Origin: JAJRQY01 sp965224435
GTDB taxonomy: Bacteria > Actinomycetota > Acidimicrobiia > Acidimicrobiales > SZUA-35
Assembly (NCBI GenBank): GCA_965224435.1
Contig: OZ245048.1
Location: 4,216,001-4,280,000 of the forward strand
Direction of reading: 5' to 3'
DNA: 64,000 nt
Part shown: positions 1-7,617 of the stretch, piece after piece
Position numbering within the stretch: the first letter of the stretch is position 1
Layout: each line of letters begins with the position of its first letter
Program-made: the position numbers and the translations under genes
Notes under the pieces: model-generated
The model's input: only the letters and a program-made list of their open reading frames with translations
What the model was told of the DNA's origin: nothing
Database searches by the model: none

Positions 1-125
1 GCGTCAAACAGGCCCTTGAAAGCCATCAGCAAGAGGGGGCGACGGAGGGGAGGTTGGCTTTGCCAAACAAGATCAGACACAGGTACAGATTCGCGCAGGT
101 TTGCCCGCACCGGTAGTCTCAGCCA
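1..125. other. Left-edge intergenic sequence
   Basis: No convincing coding region, RNA or repeat is visible in these first 125 bases. They include the leader of the metallo-hydrolase gene that starts at 126. No strong Shine-Dalgarno sequence precedes that ATG. A gene running off the left edge cannot be excluded. Confidence 0.4.
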
Positions 126-1034
126 ATGATTGTTGATTGGGGATCTGATGAGATTGTGCTGACTGACTCAGTCAGCGTGCTTGCTGGGGCGAATTCGGGG
201 GTCTATCCATCAGGAAACTCCATGGTTGTGCGCGGCAAGTCCGAGTCACTCATCATCGACCCTTCAGTCACCGTGGTCGAGCGAGGTGGAGCGCCGGTCG
301 CTATTGATCTTGTGTTGAACAGTCATTCACACGAGGACCATGTTCCGGGCAACGGCCTGTTTCTGGATGCTCGAGTGCAAGCCCATCACGGTGATCTTGC
401 AGGGGTGCATTCACTGGACCGACTCTTGGATGACTACGCCCTGACTGGCGACCCACGAACCGAGTTCGGAAACCAGATCGTCAGGGACTTCAACTTCGTC
501 GCCAGGCCCGACGCCACAGGCTTCAGTGACGGCGACGTATTTGACCTCGGTGGCGGTGTCACGGTCGAGGCCGTTCACCTGCCTGGCCACACCCAAGGGC
601 ATAGCGGCTTCCGAACCTCGACTGGCATCTTCTTCATGTCCGACATCGACCTGTCTGGATTCGGTCCCTATTACGGCGATGTCTTCAGCAGCCTGGACGA
701 TTTCGAAGAAAGCCTGATGAAGGTTCGGCTGGAAGAAGCCAGTCACTATGTGACCTTTCACCACAAGGGCATTATCGAGGGTCGGGAAACCATGTTGAAG
801 ATGGTCGATGACTTTCATGCCGTGATTGGGCGCCGTCATCAAGCCATGCTCGAATACCTCGCCGAACCACGAACGCTGGATGACATGGTCGCCAATCGAT
901 TTGTCTACCGCTCTCATGTGGAGGGATATTTCATCGACAATGTCGAGCGTCGAACGTCCGAGCTTCACCTGCAGCGGATGATTGACCGGGGCGAAGCAGT
1001 CGAAGTTGATCCAGGAAAGTACCAAGCCAGATGA
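126..1034 (+). CDS. Metallo-beta-lactamase-fold hydrolase
   Basis: Predicted cytoplasmic 302-aa binuclear metal hydrolase. The family signature HSHEDH is at residues 67-72. A second metal-ligand histidine sits in GHTQGH (about residue 155) and a bridging aspartate in MSDID (about 172), so the active site looks complete. The C-terminal 80 residues are helical with no recognised domain, as in the glyoxalase-II-like MBL proteins. The substrate cannot be read from sequence; thioester, lactone or phosphodiester are all possible. Its stop overlaps the start of the D-2-hydroxyacid dehydrogenase by 4 nt, so the two are translationally coupled and probably act in one short pathway on a hydroxy- or oxo-acid. 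Confidence 0.8.
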   Translation: MIVDWGSDEIVLTDSVSVLAGANSGVYPSGNSMVVRGKSESLIIDPSVTVVERGGAPVAIDLVLNSHSHEDHVPGNGLFLDARVQAHHGDLAGVHSLDRLLDDYALTGDPRTEFGNQIVRDFNFVARPDATGFSDGDVFDLGGGVTVEAVHLPGHTQGHSGFRTSTGIFFMSDIDLSGFGPYYGDVFSSLDDFEESLMKVRLEEASHYVTFHHKGIIEGRETMLKMVDDFHAVIGRRHQAMLEYLAEPRTLDDMVANRFVYRSHVEGYFIDNVERRTSELHLQRMIDRGEAVEVDPGKYQAR

Positions 1035-2014
1035 GCGCCGAAGGCTCGCCCGCCGACTCTCCTAGGCACCGGACTATCCATGTGTATGGCGACAAGCTTC
1101 TGGCCCACGTCAGCCCCGAGAAGTTGGCCGAACTGGACCAGTTCGAGCTGGTCATGCTGGAAGGTGATGCCCAGTTCATCGAGGCCCTTCCCGACATCGA
1201 GATCCTGTTTGGCTTCAAGATGACGGGTGAGCACTGGGCGTCAGCAACGAACCTCAAACTGATCCAACTTCCCGGCGCCGGGGCTGACTCACTGCTTCCC
1301 GCTGTTGGACTGCGACCCGAGGTAATAGTCAGTAACGCCAGCGGGGTTCACGAACCCCACATGCCCGAGTTTGTGATGGCTCAAGTGCTGGCGCTGGCGT
1401 ATCAAATCCCTCAGATTGTCCGCCGCCAAGACCAACACCGCTGGCGAGTCTCCATCCCCCGGATGTCGTTGGCCGGTCGAACCATGTGTGTGGTCGGATT
1501 GGGGCTCATCGGCCAGAGCATTGCCCGGCGGGCCAAGGCATTCGACATGCGGGTGACAGGGATCCGTCGAAGCGGCGAACCGGTTGACGGTGTCGACCTG
1601 GTGGCGACTCCAGCTGATTGTCACCAGGCCCTCTCGGATGCTGACGTGGTTGTCGTCGTGACTCCACTGACCGATGAGACCCGGGGCCTGATTGGAGCCG
1701 ACGAATTGGCCGCTCTCGCCCCCGGCGCCTTGCTGGTCGATGTCTCCCGGGGTGGAGTGACCAATATCGACGCAGTGGTCGAAGCTCTGGACAGTGGCCA
1801 GCTCGGCGCGGCCTGCATGGATGTGTTCGAAACCGAACCGTTGCCAGAAGACTCACCCTTGTGGGATGTACCCAACTTGTCCGTGTCCCCCCATACGGCC
1901 GGGCTCAGCAGCGACTACCTGGACCGATTGATCGATGTGCTCATCGCCAGCGTCACCGCCCTAAACAAGGGCGAAATTCCGTCCACAGCCGTTGATCACC
2001 ACGCTGGCTACTAA
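1031..2014 (+). CDS. D-isomer-specific 2-hydroxyacid dehydrogenase
   Basis: 327-aa NAD(P)-dependent oxidoreductase that interconverts a 2-oxoacid and a D-2-hydroxyacid. The nucleotide-binding glycine motif GLGLIG is at residues 156-161. The catalytic triad of the family is visible: Arg in VDVSRGG (about 240), Glu in FETEPLP (about 269) and His in SPHTAG (about 289). Length is normal. It begins inside the last codons of the upstream MBL hydrolase (ATGA overlap), so it forms a two-gene operon with it. Glyoxylate/hydroxypyruvate reductase is a common annotation for such proteins, but the substrate here is undetermined. Confidence 0.85.
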   Translation: MSAEGSPADSPRHRTIHVYGDKLLAHVSPEKLAELDQFELVMLEGDAQFIEALPDIEILFGFKMTGEHWASATNLKLIQLPGAGADSLLPAVGLRPEVIVSNASGVHEPHMPEFVMAQVLALAYQIPQIVRRQDQHRWRVSIPRMSLAGRTMCVVGLGLIGQSIARRAKAFDMRVTGIRRSGEPVDGVDLVATPADCHQALSDADVVVVVTPLTDETRGLIGADELAALAPGALLVDVSRGGVTNIDAVVEALDSGQLGAACMDVFETEPLPEDSPLWDVPNLSVSPHTAGLSSDYLDRLIDVLIASVTALNKGEIPSTAVDHHAGY

Positions 2015-2117
2015 TACGGCCTAGCACCCAACATGATGTCTGGGTGTCGTCTACTTCCGCTTCGACAGGCCAATTTCAATGGTTGACTGTTAGTCTCATG
2101 CCTATATGACGATGCAT

Positions 2118-2139
2118 GCGGCCGAATTGCGGCCGAATT
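2118..2139 (+). repeat. Perfect 11-bp tandem duplication at the ArsR gene start
   Basis: GCGGCCGAATT occurs twice head to tail (2118-2128 and 2129-2139). Reading from ATG 2106, the two copies give MTMHAAELRPN and then a TAA stop that overlaps ATG 2141 (TAATG). Removing one copy in silico puts ATG 2106 in frame with the ArsR body and gives MTMHAAELMRVLGNQRR, a normal ArsR N terminus. The duplication is therefore probably a recent frameshifting mutation. Confidence 0.85.
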
Positions 2140-2140
2140 A

Positions 2141-2443
2141 ATGAGAGTCTTGGGCAACCAGCGCCGCCTGCAGGTTCTGGACTGGCTCACGGATCCGGTG
2201 GCGAACTTTCCACCCCAAACTGACGGCGATCTCGTCACCGATGGTGTTTGCCTCGTTTTCATTGCCTACAAGCTTGAAATCTCTCAGCCTTCGGCAAGCA
2301 AGCACATGGAGTTGTTGGCCACCGCCGGGTTGGTGCAAGCGACTTCAATCGGTCGCTGGACCTTCTATAAGCGAGACGAGACCGGAATCGACCGCGCAGC
2401 AACAGCAATTGCCAATTCGCTCAGCAACACAGGAAACGTATGA
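2141..2443 (+). CDS. ArsR-type winged-helix regulator, N terminus disrupted
   Basis: The 100-aa reading frame carries the ArsR/SmtB helix-turn-helix: LGNQRRLQVLDWL as the first helix and ISQPSASKHMELLATAGLV as the recognition region, followed by the beta-wing (SIGRWTFYKRD). No CxC metal-binding motif is seen, so this is probably not a heavy-metal sensor. An 11-bp tandem duplication just upstream shifts the natural start (ATG 2106) out of frame. The present product could start at ATG 2141 by stop-restart on TAATG and would lack about eight residues of helix 1. Upstream TTGACT (2084-2089) is a possible -35 element. The gene may be partly or fully inactivated. Confidence 0.7.
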   Translation: MRVLGNQRRLQVLDWLTDPVANFPPQTDGDLVTDGVCLVFIAYKLEISQPSASKHMELLATAGLVQATSIGRWTFYKRDETGIDRAATAIANSLSNTGNV

Positions 2444-2531
2444 ACACCGATCAGCGGGCAACCGACAGCAAAACCAGGTAGGCCACCACTGATGAGGACG
2501 TTGCGGCAACGGTTTCTGCCGATGACCGCAG

Positions 2532-3713
2532 CTAGTGGGCTCGGGAGTCGGGGAAGATCCGTAGGAAGTTCTCGGCATAGAAGTTGTCGTAGACCGACGG
2601 ATCACGCCCGGCTAAGCACTTCTCGAATCGGCCGATTGGATCGCGGCCTCCTTCAACATGGGGGTAATCACTGGAGAAGAGGTAGAGGTCATCCGATGAC
2701 GCGTCAATCAGCTTGCCAACATCCTCAAAGACGAAGGGGGTGAAGGCCATCTGTTCTCGCAGGGTTTCTGACGGTGTCCTCTGGAGTTCGGCTAGGTACT
2801 GATCCACCTTGCTCCAGCCACGAACCACCCAGTCCAAGCGTTCCAACATGGCCGGTACCCAACCGGCTCCCAGCTCAACACTGGCCCCCCTCAATTTGGG
2901 GAACTTCTCAAAGACGCCATCCATCAGCATCACTGACAAGAACGTTTCCGGCCCCTGATGGGTGACCGCCATGTCCTTGCTTCGCACGTTCTCACCGCCA
3001 CCCATCCAGTCTCTGGCTGGAGGGCGTCCGGTGTTGGTCCAGGCCTGGTCCAGCTGCAACGGAGCTCCACCGATGTGCAGCACGAAAGGTGTGCCAGACT
3101 CGGCCAGGCGATCCCAGAAGGGATAAAGGTCGACATGTCCAGGTGAACGGTCACCAGTGGCTTGGTGGGGAACCCAGATCGCCTCCATGCCAGCTTCAAG
3201 CGCAAAGTCCAGCTCGGCCAAGGCCTGGGTCGGATCATTGAGGGGAACCACACCAACCGCCATCAACCTGTCGTCGTTCTCGCAGAAGTCTCGAAGGGCT
3301 CGATTGTGAGCTCGAGTCGCCCCATAGCGCAGATCATCCGGCAGCTTCTCACTGGCGGAGAAGGGAGTGGCAACACTATGGGTGGCGAACACCAGCTGCT
3401 TCTTGAACCCCAACATGTCCAGGGCTACCGACCGGTCATCGCGGTCAAAGGCACCAAGTGCCTGAATCTCCTTCGATTGGGCGATCAGCTGGTCTCCCAA
3501 CGCAATCTGAGCCTCCACATGTTCCAGCGAATGCTTGGAGTCGTTGGCCACAATGACTCCAACTTCTTCGTCTGTTACCAGCGATGCCTCATAGCTCACT
3601 GGCCGCAACCGATCTCGAATGCTTGGATCGGCATAATCAATCAGGAAGTTTGGCAGCTCCATGATGTGGCTATCGGCGTCGTAGAACGGTCGATCCGATG
3701 GTGCATACGTCAT
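2532..3713 (-). CDS. Amidohydrolase-2 family TIM-barrel hydrolase/decarboxylase
   Basis: 393-aa protein of the amidohydrolase-related (ACMSD-like) superfamily. Near the N terminus YDADSH (residues 11-16) stands where the metal-binding D/H-x-H motif is found. The C-terminal FSSDYPHVEGGRDP is the usual last-strand metal aspartate region. Such enzymes hydrolyse or decarboxylate cyclic or aromatic acids; the substrate here is unknown. The start was moved 14 codons in from the longest frame, to ATG 3713, because AAGGAG lies 9 nt upstream. It is monocistronic, downstream of a hairpin that may end the acyltransferase transcript. Confidence 0.8.
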   Translation of the reverse strand: MTYAPSDRPFYDADSHIMELPNFLIDYADPSIRDRLRPVSYEASLVTDEEVGVIVANDSKHSLEHVEAQIALGDQLIAQSKEIQALGAFDRDDRSVALDMLGFKKQLVFATHSVATPFSASEKLPDDLRYGATRAHNRALRDFCENDDRLMAVGVVPLNDPTQALAELDFALEAGMEAIWVPHQATGDRSPGHVDLYPFWDRLAESGTPFVLHIGGAPLQLDQAWTNTGRPPARDWMGGGENVRSKDMAVTHQGPETFLSVMLMDGVFEKFPKLRGASVELGAGWVPAMLERLDWVVRGWSKVDQYLAELQRTPSETLREQMAFTPFVFEDVGKLIDASSDDLYLFSSDYPHVEGGRDPIGRFEKCLAGRDPSVYDNFYAENFLRIFPDSRAH

Positions 3714-3760
3714 ATCGTGTGGCTCCTTGATGGGAGGAGGTGACCCCCACGGCAACCTAA

Positions 3761-3805
3761 CTCACCTCGCTCGGCCGCAAAAGTCTGGCCGACAACGAGG
3801 GTGAG
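3761..3805 (-). terminator. Nested hairpin after the acyltransferase gene
   Basis: An inner stem TCGGCC/GGCCGA (3771-3776 with 3787-3792) lies inside an outer, slightly bulged stem CTCACCTCG/CGAGGGTGAG (3761-3769 with 3796-3805). It sits directly downstream of the acyltransferase stop on the minus strand. No U-run follows, so intrinsic termination is only a proposal. Confidence 0.4.
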
Positions 3806-3813
3806 CGAGCGGA

Positions 3814-5175
3814 CTAGGAGTCCTGGTTTGAAGTCACCGCCAAGGTGACGAACTTGGATGCTCCGATGACAATGATCAGGGACGGAATCATTAGAGCGAT
3901 TGAGCCCGCTGTCCACGCCTTGAGCGCAACTGAGACCAATACCGCTCCACCAAGCAAGGCAACGGGGCTGAAGGGCCAGTCACCCTTCGGCGACAACAAT
4001 GCGGCCCGCTCAATCTTGGAGATCTTGGGAACAATCAAGGCCAGAACACCAATACAAGCGGCAATGAATGGAATCTTGGCCAACCACCAGGTAGCAGTTC
4101 CCGGTTGGGCACCGGAGAGTAAGCCGCTGGCATCAAAGGCACCGAGCACAACAACTGCGGCCGTCATGTGCCACAGGTAGACGGTCATGGCGAAACTGTT
4201 GGCAACAACAACGGACTTCCAGGCCATTGGCACCCGCTCAAGCCAAGCGGTTACTCGTGGAGCGAAGTAAATGGCAGTTGCACTTTGGGCTGCACCAAAG
4301 ACCAGCAGAGCCAGGGTCGGCGGGTGGGTTGGGTTGTGATCAATACCGTGGAAGCCGACCATGGTGACTGGCCATGGACCAAAGGCGACAAGGGCAATTG
4401 CTGAGGCCCAGAGGCCAGCCGCCACTCCAGCCAAAGTTCGACCGGTTGGCAGCAAGCCGTCACGCCAGGCGAACCCAGCCATCTGGAAAAGGAACCAGCC
4501 AAGAATCCAGTTGATCTGAGAGAACACATGGTCTCCAGCAAGACGAGCAACTTCCAGAGCAAGGAAAAGGCCAACAGCACCAGCAGCAACAACGCCAGGC
4601 GAACGACGAAACAGGGGAAGTACGTGGGGAGCGATCACCACATCGGCGGTGTAGTTGGCCAAGAACCAGAGCGGGATGGCAGCGGCCACCGCACCAGCAT
4701 TGGTGAGCGCACTCATACCTGTGAGATAGCCAAGGCCAATGATGATCAGCCAGGTGATGGCCAACGCCTTGACCGGAGGAAGAAGTCTGGCCAGCCGAGA
4801 AGCCGTCCAGCTGGACCGCTCAGCAAAGGTGGAGGTTTGACCCTTGGGAGTCTTGGAGTCCAGCGATGCAGCCGAAGCGAAACCTCCCACCATGAAGAAC
4901 AAAGGCATGACCTGCAAGATCCAGGTAATACCGGAGAAGCTGGGAACGAACTCCAGCGCATTGCCAGTGATCAATTCACCATCGTCTTGACGAAAGGCCA
5001 CCATGGCCACCCAGTGCCCAACGGCCACGGCCAACATGGCCACCGCCCGATAGAGGTCAACCGCCCGATTTCGGCCAGCCTTCGCTCCAGCAGCCATTTC
5101 GTCGAGATCTGGCTTGCTTGAATGGCGAGGAGAGCTTTGATCAGCGGTGGGGCTGAGGTCGTGTGTGGTTTGCAT
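3814..5175 (-). CDS. Acyltransferase-3 family integral membrane protein
   Basis: Multi-pass membrane protein of about 453 aa. It opens with the acyltransferase-3 signature (RAVDLYRAVAMLAVAVGHW: catalytic-type histidine near the end of the first membrane helix) followed by about ten hydrophobic segments. FFMVGGFA and the periplasmic loops are typical of enzymes that O-acylate exported sugars or lipids. The longest frame would start at 5487, but that would run antisense through the sensor kinase start. ATG 5175 gives a compact divergent promoter region (5176-5257); ATG 5097 is an alternative. The acceptor substrate is unknown. Confidence 0.75.
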   Translation of the reverse strand: MQTTHDLSPTADQSSPRHSSKPDLDEMAAGAKAGRNRAVDLYRAVAMLAVAVGHWVAMVAFRQDDGELITGNALEFVPSFSGITWILQVMPLFFMVGGFASAASLDSKTPKGQTSTFAERSSWTASRLARLLPPVKALAITWLIIIGLGYLTGMSALTNAGAVAAAIPLWFLANYTADVVIAPHVLPLFRRSPGVVAAGAVGLFLALEVARLAGDHVFSQINWILGWFLFQMAGFAWRDGLLPTGRTLAGVAAGLWASAIALVAFGPWPVTMVGFHGIDHNPTHPPTLALLVFGAAQSATAIYFAPRVTAWLERVPMAWKSVVVANSFAMTVYLWHMTAAVVVLGAFDASGLLSGAQPGTATWWLAKIPFIAACIGVLALIVPKISKIERAALLSPKGDWPFSPVALLGGAVLVSVALKAWTAGSIALMIPSLIIVIGASKFVTLAVTSNQDS

Positions 5176-5257
5176 TTCACCATAAAAGCAGGAACAGGCC
5201 TTCTCGGGAATTGGGGGAATCCCCCAAAACCGGCTGGGGGCGGTCGAAACTGGTGAG

Positions 5258-6409
5258 ATGACGGCTCTCGCAGCACGACAAAAACGAAGTGGTGTTGGTG
5301 CTGGAGAAGACGTTCTAACCGAGCAGCTCTTGCGGTCGGTTTCCATCTTCCGCTGGACCACCCTGATCTGGGCCATCATCGGCGTTGTGCTCTCCCGGGA
5401 TGAACTCACTCGCCCCTGGCTCGCCATCTCCCTGCTGGCCATCGCCAGCATCTTTACTGCCACCACGGGCTTTCTGGCCGCAACCAACGCCTCAGTATTG
5501 TCCAGCTACTGGTTCTTGTTTCTTGAGCTAGGAATTGGTGTCACCCTCCTGCTCGGTGACGGCCTGGTCTATCAATCGACCAGAGCCCAGTCCCTCCCGT
5601 GGGCCTGGCCCGCAGCGGGAGTCATCGCCGTTGGCATCTGCCTCGGCCGACGGGCCGGAATACTCTCCGCTCTCCTGGTCGGAGGCACCAGCCTGTTCAC
5701 CGAATCCACGGTTCTTGATCGCTCAGTTCTCGTGTCCGCCTTCTCCAAGATCGGGCTCTGGCTTCTAGTTGGCGCTATCGCTGGTGCCCTGACCCAACGC
5801 CTTCGGCTGGCCGAGCGAGAGATATCCCTGGCTCGAACTCGAGAAGAGGTTGCCCGAGAGCTCCACGACGGTGTCCTGCAAACCCTGGCGGTAATCCAGC
5901 GTCGGTCCGATGATCCTGAACTGTCCACCATGGCCAAGGATCAGGAGAACTCGCTACGCCTCTACCTGGCCGATAGTAGGGCTGTGACCATGACGACCAA
6001 TGCGCCTACTGGACTTGAAGCGACGTTGCGAGAAACAGCAGCCGCCGCCGAGCGCCTCTATGGCCTGACTGTTCAAGTCATCGTGACCCCCGATTGTCCG
6101 GATCGCCCCGACCTGCCTGACATCGTCATTCACGCCGTCGCCGGGGCAGTGAAGGAATCAATCACCAACTCAGCCAAACACGGCAGTGCCGACAAGGTCA
6201 CCGTTTTTGCCGAACCATCAGAACGTGACCAGGACAAGTTTGGCCTCTTTATCTCCATCAAGGACGACGGGGCTGGCTTCATTGTCGAAGAAGTAGTCGA
6301 AGGCATAGGTTTAGCTCGGTCCATTCGAGGCCGAATAACAGAACAAGGCGGAACGGTCGAACTCAAGAGCCGTCCCGGCCGAGGGACCGAGGTACAGATA
6401 TGGGTGTGA
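5258..6409 (+). CDS. NarL-type sensor histidine kinase
   Basis: 383-aa membrane sensor. Roughly five to six hydrophobic segments fill residues 30-180 and there is no large extracellular domain, so the signal is probably sensed in or near the membrane. The HisKA_3 dimerisation box has the phospho-accepting His203 in ARELHDGVLQTL. The ATPase domain shows the N box (KESITNSAKHG) and G box (IKDDGAGF). It overlaps the response-regulator gene by 10 nt. The input signal is unknown. The divergent acyltransferase gene is a possible target because the two share an 82-bp intergenic region. Confidence 0.88.
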   Translation: MTALAARQKRSGVGAGEDVLTEQLLRSVSIFRWTTLIWAIIGVVLSRDELTRPWLAISLLAIASIFTATTGFLAATNASVLSSYWFLFLELGIGVTLLLGDGLVYQSTRAQSLPWAWPAAGVIAVGICLGRRAGILSALLVGGTSLFTESTVLDRSVLVSAFSKIGLWLLVGAIAGALTQRLRLAEREISLARTREEVARELHDGVLQTLAVIQRRSDDPELSTMAKDQENSLRLYLADSRAVTMTTNAPTGLEATLRETAAAAERLYGLTVQVIVTPDCPDRPDLPDIVIHAVAGAVKESITNSAKHGSADKVTVFAEPSERDQDKFGLFISIKDDGAGFIVEEVVEGIGLARSIRGRITEQGGTVELKSRPGRGTEVQIWV

Positions 6410-7029
6410 AAGCAATCCGAGTCGTTGTTGCCGATGATCATTCGATCTGGCGGTCCGGCATCAAGGAAGACCTGGGGGAGAACTTCCATGTTGTTGGTGA
6501 AGCCGCTGATGCCACCGAAGCCATCGCCCTTATTGAGAAGACAAAGCCCGACCTAGTGCTGACCGATCTACACATGCCCAACGGTGGCGGAGTTGCGGTG
6601 GCCAAAGCTGTCGCAGGCACCATCCCGGTGGTGATGCTGAGTGTGTCCGAAGCCGAAGCTGATCTCCTGGAAGCCGTCGCCGCTGGGGCTGTTGGATATC
6701 TGCTCAAGTCCATTGATGCCACCGAACTGCGAAACCAGTTGTGGAAGGCCGCACAAGGTGAGCCCGTCTTCTCCGCATCTTTGGCCGCACTGGTTCTGAC
6801 AGATTTTCGTCGCATGCGAAATGAGGCGCCCGATGGGCAAGGGCTCAGCGATCGAGAGCGGGAAGTGCTCCAGCTAGTAGCCCGCGGCCACACCTATGGC
6901 GAAATTGGTGAAGACCTCTACATTTCGCCCAAGACGGTGGAAAACCATGTGCGGAACATCCTCAAGAAGCTCAGACTCAATCGCAAGAACGAACTGATCC
7001 GTTATGCCGTTGATCATGGCATTACTTGA
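6400..7029 (+). CDS. NarL/FixJ-family response regulator
   Basis: 209-aa cytoplasmic transcription regulator. The receiver domain has the acidic pocket (ADDH, residues 11-14), phospho-acceptor Asp56 in LTDLHMP and the conserved Lys in GYLLKS (about 107). A LuxR-type HTH follows (GLSDREREVLQLVARG, then SPKTVENHVRNILKKL). It overlaps and is co-transcribed with the histidine kinase. Its stop codon lies inside a three-copy 15-bp tandem repeat, so each repeat brings another in-frame TGA. Confidence 0.9.
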   Translation: MGVKAIRVVVADDHSIWRSGIKEDLGENFHVVGEAADATEAIALIEKTKPDLVLTDLHMPNGGGVAVAKAVAGTIPVVMLSVSEAEADLLEAVAAGAVGYLLKSIDATELRNQLWKAAQGEPVFSASLAALVLTDFRRMRNEAPDGQGLSDREREVLQLVARGHTYGEIGEDLYISPKTVENHVRNILKKLRLNRKNELIRYAVDHGIT

Positions 7030-7063
7030 GTCAGCATTACCTGAGTCGGCATTACTTGAGTCA
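7019..7063 (+). repeat. Three 15-bp tandem repeats across a stop codon
   Basis: GCATTACTTGAGTCA (7019-7033), GCATTACCTGAGTCG (7034-7048) and GCATTACTTGAGTCA (7049-7063). The unit length is a multiple of three, so every copy carries a TGA in the response-regulator frame. The array fills the gap between this gene and the convergent lipoprotein gene. Confidence 0.9.
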
Positions 7064-7064
7064 G

Positions 7065-7604
7065 CTAGCCCTCGTGTAGCCGCAAGAGTTCCGCTGGCGT
7101 GAGACATTCACCGAGAACAAGACCAATTTCGATCTCGATTTCGGTTGACTTACGATCGGTTCCGGACATGAATGAGGCAATGAGCTCGCTCAAGAGACCT
7201 TGATCGAACGAGTCCCCGGTGCAGATTTGTGAATCTTCAGAGATATCGCCAGCAAAGAACAACAAGCCCGATTGAACCAGAACACCAGAACCCACACACT
7301 CAACCACCGCCGTCGCCATCGAATCGCTCACTTCGTCACTCAAGACAAATTCACTACCTGAGTCGGGAAAGACGGCAAGCACTTCCTGGGCCTGATCGGT
7401 CGAGGTCTTCTCGATGACGCAGTCTCGGTCTGAGTCGGTGAGCGCGATGCCAGCGGCGCTCGCGCTGACCTTAACTGCGTCTTGCAAACGGGCGTGATCG
7501 GACTCATCCAGGTCGGGGCCACCCGAACAGCTGGACAGGGCCATAGTGAGAGCAATCCCAATGGTGGTGCCGCCCCTTGTACGAATCAGCTTCTTGAGCA
7601 ACAC
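7065..7604 (-). CDS. Putative small secreted lipoprotein, unknown function
   Basis: 179-aa protein with a type-II signal peptide: basic KKLIRTR, a short hydrophobic core and the lipobox ALSSC followed by a Ser/Gly linker. The mature part is acidic and contains four or five cysteines that could form disulfides. No domain is recognised. It starts with GTG 13 nt after the acyl-CoA synthetase stop and is probably co-transcribed with it. Its 3' end meets the tandem repeat after the response regulator. Confidence 0.65.
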   Translation of the reverse strand: MLLKKLIRTRGGTTIGIALTMALSSCSGGPDLDESDHARLQDAVKVSASAAGIALTDSDRDCVIEKTSTDQAQEVLAVFPDSGSEFVLSDEVSDSMATAVVECVGSGVLVQSGLLFFAGDISEDSQICTGDSFDQGLLSELIASFMSGTDRKSTEIEIEIGLVLGECLTPAELLRLHEG

Positions 7605-7617
7605 GGCTCATATCGAT

